Assembly (NCBI GenBank): GCA_017552495.1
Contig: JAFZPW010000120.1
Location: forward strand, 1-29,467
DNA from: Clostridia bacterium
Lineage (GTDB): Bacteria; Bacillota; Clostridia; Oscillospirales; Butyricicoccaceae
Length of the DNA: 29,467 nt
Direction: 5' to 3'
Part shown: positions 28,966 to 29,467 of the stretch, in pieces
Numbering within the stretch: the stretch's first letter is position 1
How the letters are laid out: the number at the start of each line of letters is the position of its first letter
The notes under the pieces: generated by a model
Database searches by the model: none
Seen by the model: the letters and a program-made list of their open reading frames with translations, nothing else
Told to the model about the DNA's origin: nothing
Translations under genes and position numbers: made by a program

Positions 28966-29467
28966 ATGTCTGTAAAAAAACGGCTGTTCTGGTCACACAT
29001 TCTGATGTTTGCCCTGCCCGTGGCGGCCTATTGGCTGATCTCCTTCGCCGCCGACCGGCTGACGCTGGCCTGGCTGCTGCGACAGAACTATGCTTCGGTG
29101 CAGGATTTCCGCCGGCAGTATTCGGTCACCACCTTTAACAATTCCTATTCCCCCTACCGCGACAGCATTCCGGAACGGTTCGACGAACGGTACTACGCGC
29201 TGCGCGAAGGGCTGCTCGGCGGCGCGGTGACCTCGCCCTCGACCGAAATCGCGGGCGACCTGACACAGGTCCGGCTCGACTGGCTGAACCGGTGGCAGAC
29301 CAAACGCGGCCCGGTCGGAAACCGCCATATCATCGACTGGATCACGCTCGATACCGGCGTCAGCCTCTATCCGAAAAAGGAGCAGGACTACGGCAAGTTT
29401 ATCGGGCTGGTCGATTACGATGCCCGCTGGCATGTCGGGGACCGGTTCAGCGTCCTTTCGAGCGGCC
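28966..29467 (+). CDS. Partial reading frame: sensor-kinase-like N terminus joined to an unrelated segment
   Basis: The frame is open to the right edge (167 codons). GGAGG precedes ATG 28966. Residues 1-45 (MSVKKRLFWSHILMFALPVA, a transmembrane helix, then an outer loop) look like the start of a Firmicutes membrane sensor histidine kinase. From about residue 60 the character changes: VTSPSTEIAGDL, RWQTKRGPVGN and VDYDARWHVGDRFS resemble LptD-like outer-membrane beta-barrel proteins of Gram-negative groups such as Planctomycetes, which does not fit the rest of the window. Codon choice shifts at the same place towards CTC, TCG, CGG and GTC. I infer a chimeric junction near 29130-29165; a genuine unusual protein is the alternative. 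Confidence 0.5.
   Translation, partial: MSVKKRLFWSHILMFALPVAAYWLISFAADRLTLAWLLRQNYASVQDFRRQYSVTTFNNSYSPYRDSIPERFDERYYALREGLLGGAVTSPSTEIAGDLTQVRLDWLNRWQTKRGPVGNRHIIDWITLDTGVSLYPKKEQDYGKFIGLVDYDARWHVGDRFSVLSSG

Noticed and set aside
1..29467. tRNA, rRNA, CRISPR arrays and insertion sequences
   Set aside because: No cloverleaf-like T-loop sequence, no regularly spaced repeats and no transposase or integrase motifs were found on either strand.

Overview
This window looks like a chromosome segment from a high-GC member of the Clostridia, most plausibly Oscillospiraceae/Ruminococcaceae. The evidence is Firmicutes-type gene order (rpmH-rnpA-yidD-yidC-jag; glmU-prs-pth-mfd-foldase), strong GGAGG-type ribosome binding sites, sigma-A-type promoters, a SigH-like sigma factor and a DnaD-type primosome protein. 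The taxonomic call is inference. No rRNA, tRNA, CRISPR array or transposase was found.

Layout. 1-1.65 kb (minus): end-clipped trmK, a DUF1858 redox-type protein, a small zinc-ribbon protein and a SigH-like sigma factor. 1.78-4.8 kb (minus): an Lrp/AsnC regulator, then the operon rpmH-rnpA-yidD-yidC-jag with a good promoter, a long 5'-UTR hairpin and a closing terminator. 5.05-7.12 kb (plus): a SLOG (DUF1273) protein and a cardiolipin synthase. 7.18-10.42 kb (minus): an M20 peptidase, rarA and an SDR oxidoreductase. 10.43-10.93 kb: an AT-rich intergenic region with DnaA-box-like repeats and three LexA-type (SOS) boxes in front of an 81-residue membrane protein (plus). 10.99-12.13 kb (minus): a DnaD-family protein ending in a helicase-loader-type zinc motif. 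12.35-20.95 kb (plus): a GlmU-like acetyltransferase lacking a recognisable uridylyltransferase active site, prs, pth (apparently starting at ATT), an amidohydrolase, mfd and a PrsA-like lipoprotein foldase. 21.16-21.65 kb (plus): a GNAT acetyltransferase. 21.75-26.03 kb (minus): a decaying operon (tetR remnant, metallo-beta-lactamase-fold hydrolase, frameshifted ABC ATPase, FtsX-like permease). 26.2-27.3 kb (minus): a PTS IIC-type membrane protein. 27.5-28.8 kb (plus): a CPA2-type cation/proton antiporter. From 28.97 kb to the end: a reading frame that begins like a sensor kinase and continues as something resembling a Gram-negative outer-membrane protein, which suggests a chimeric join near 29.15 kb.

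How the genes fit together. The window mixes core information processing (tRNA modification and recycling, RNase P, ribosomal protein L34, PRPP synthesis, transcription-coupled repair, fork maintenance by RarA, DnaD), envelope biogenesis (YidC/YidD/Jag, cardiolipin, GlmU acetyltransferase, PrsA) and a smaller accessory part. The rpmH operon points left and the glmU-mfd block points right, as on the two sides of a Firmicutes oriC, but dnaA is absent. The items I rate most interesting are the SOS-box-controlled small membrane protein, the ATT start of pth, the GlmU without a pyrophosphorylase site, the DnaD/loader-domain fusion, and the damaged ABC operon.
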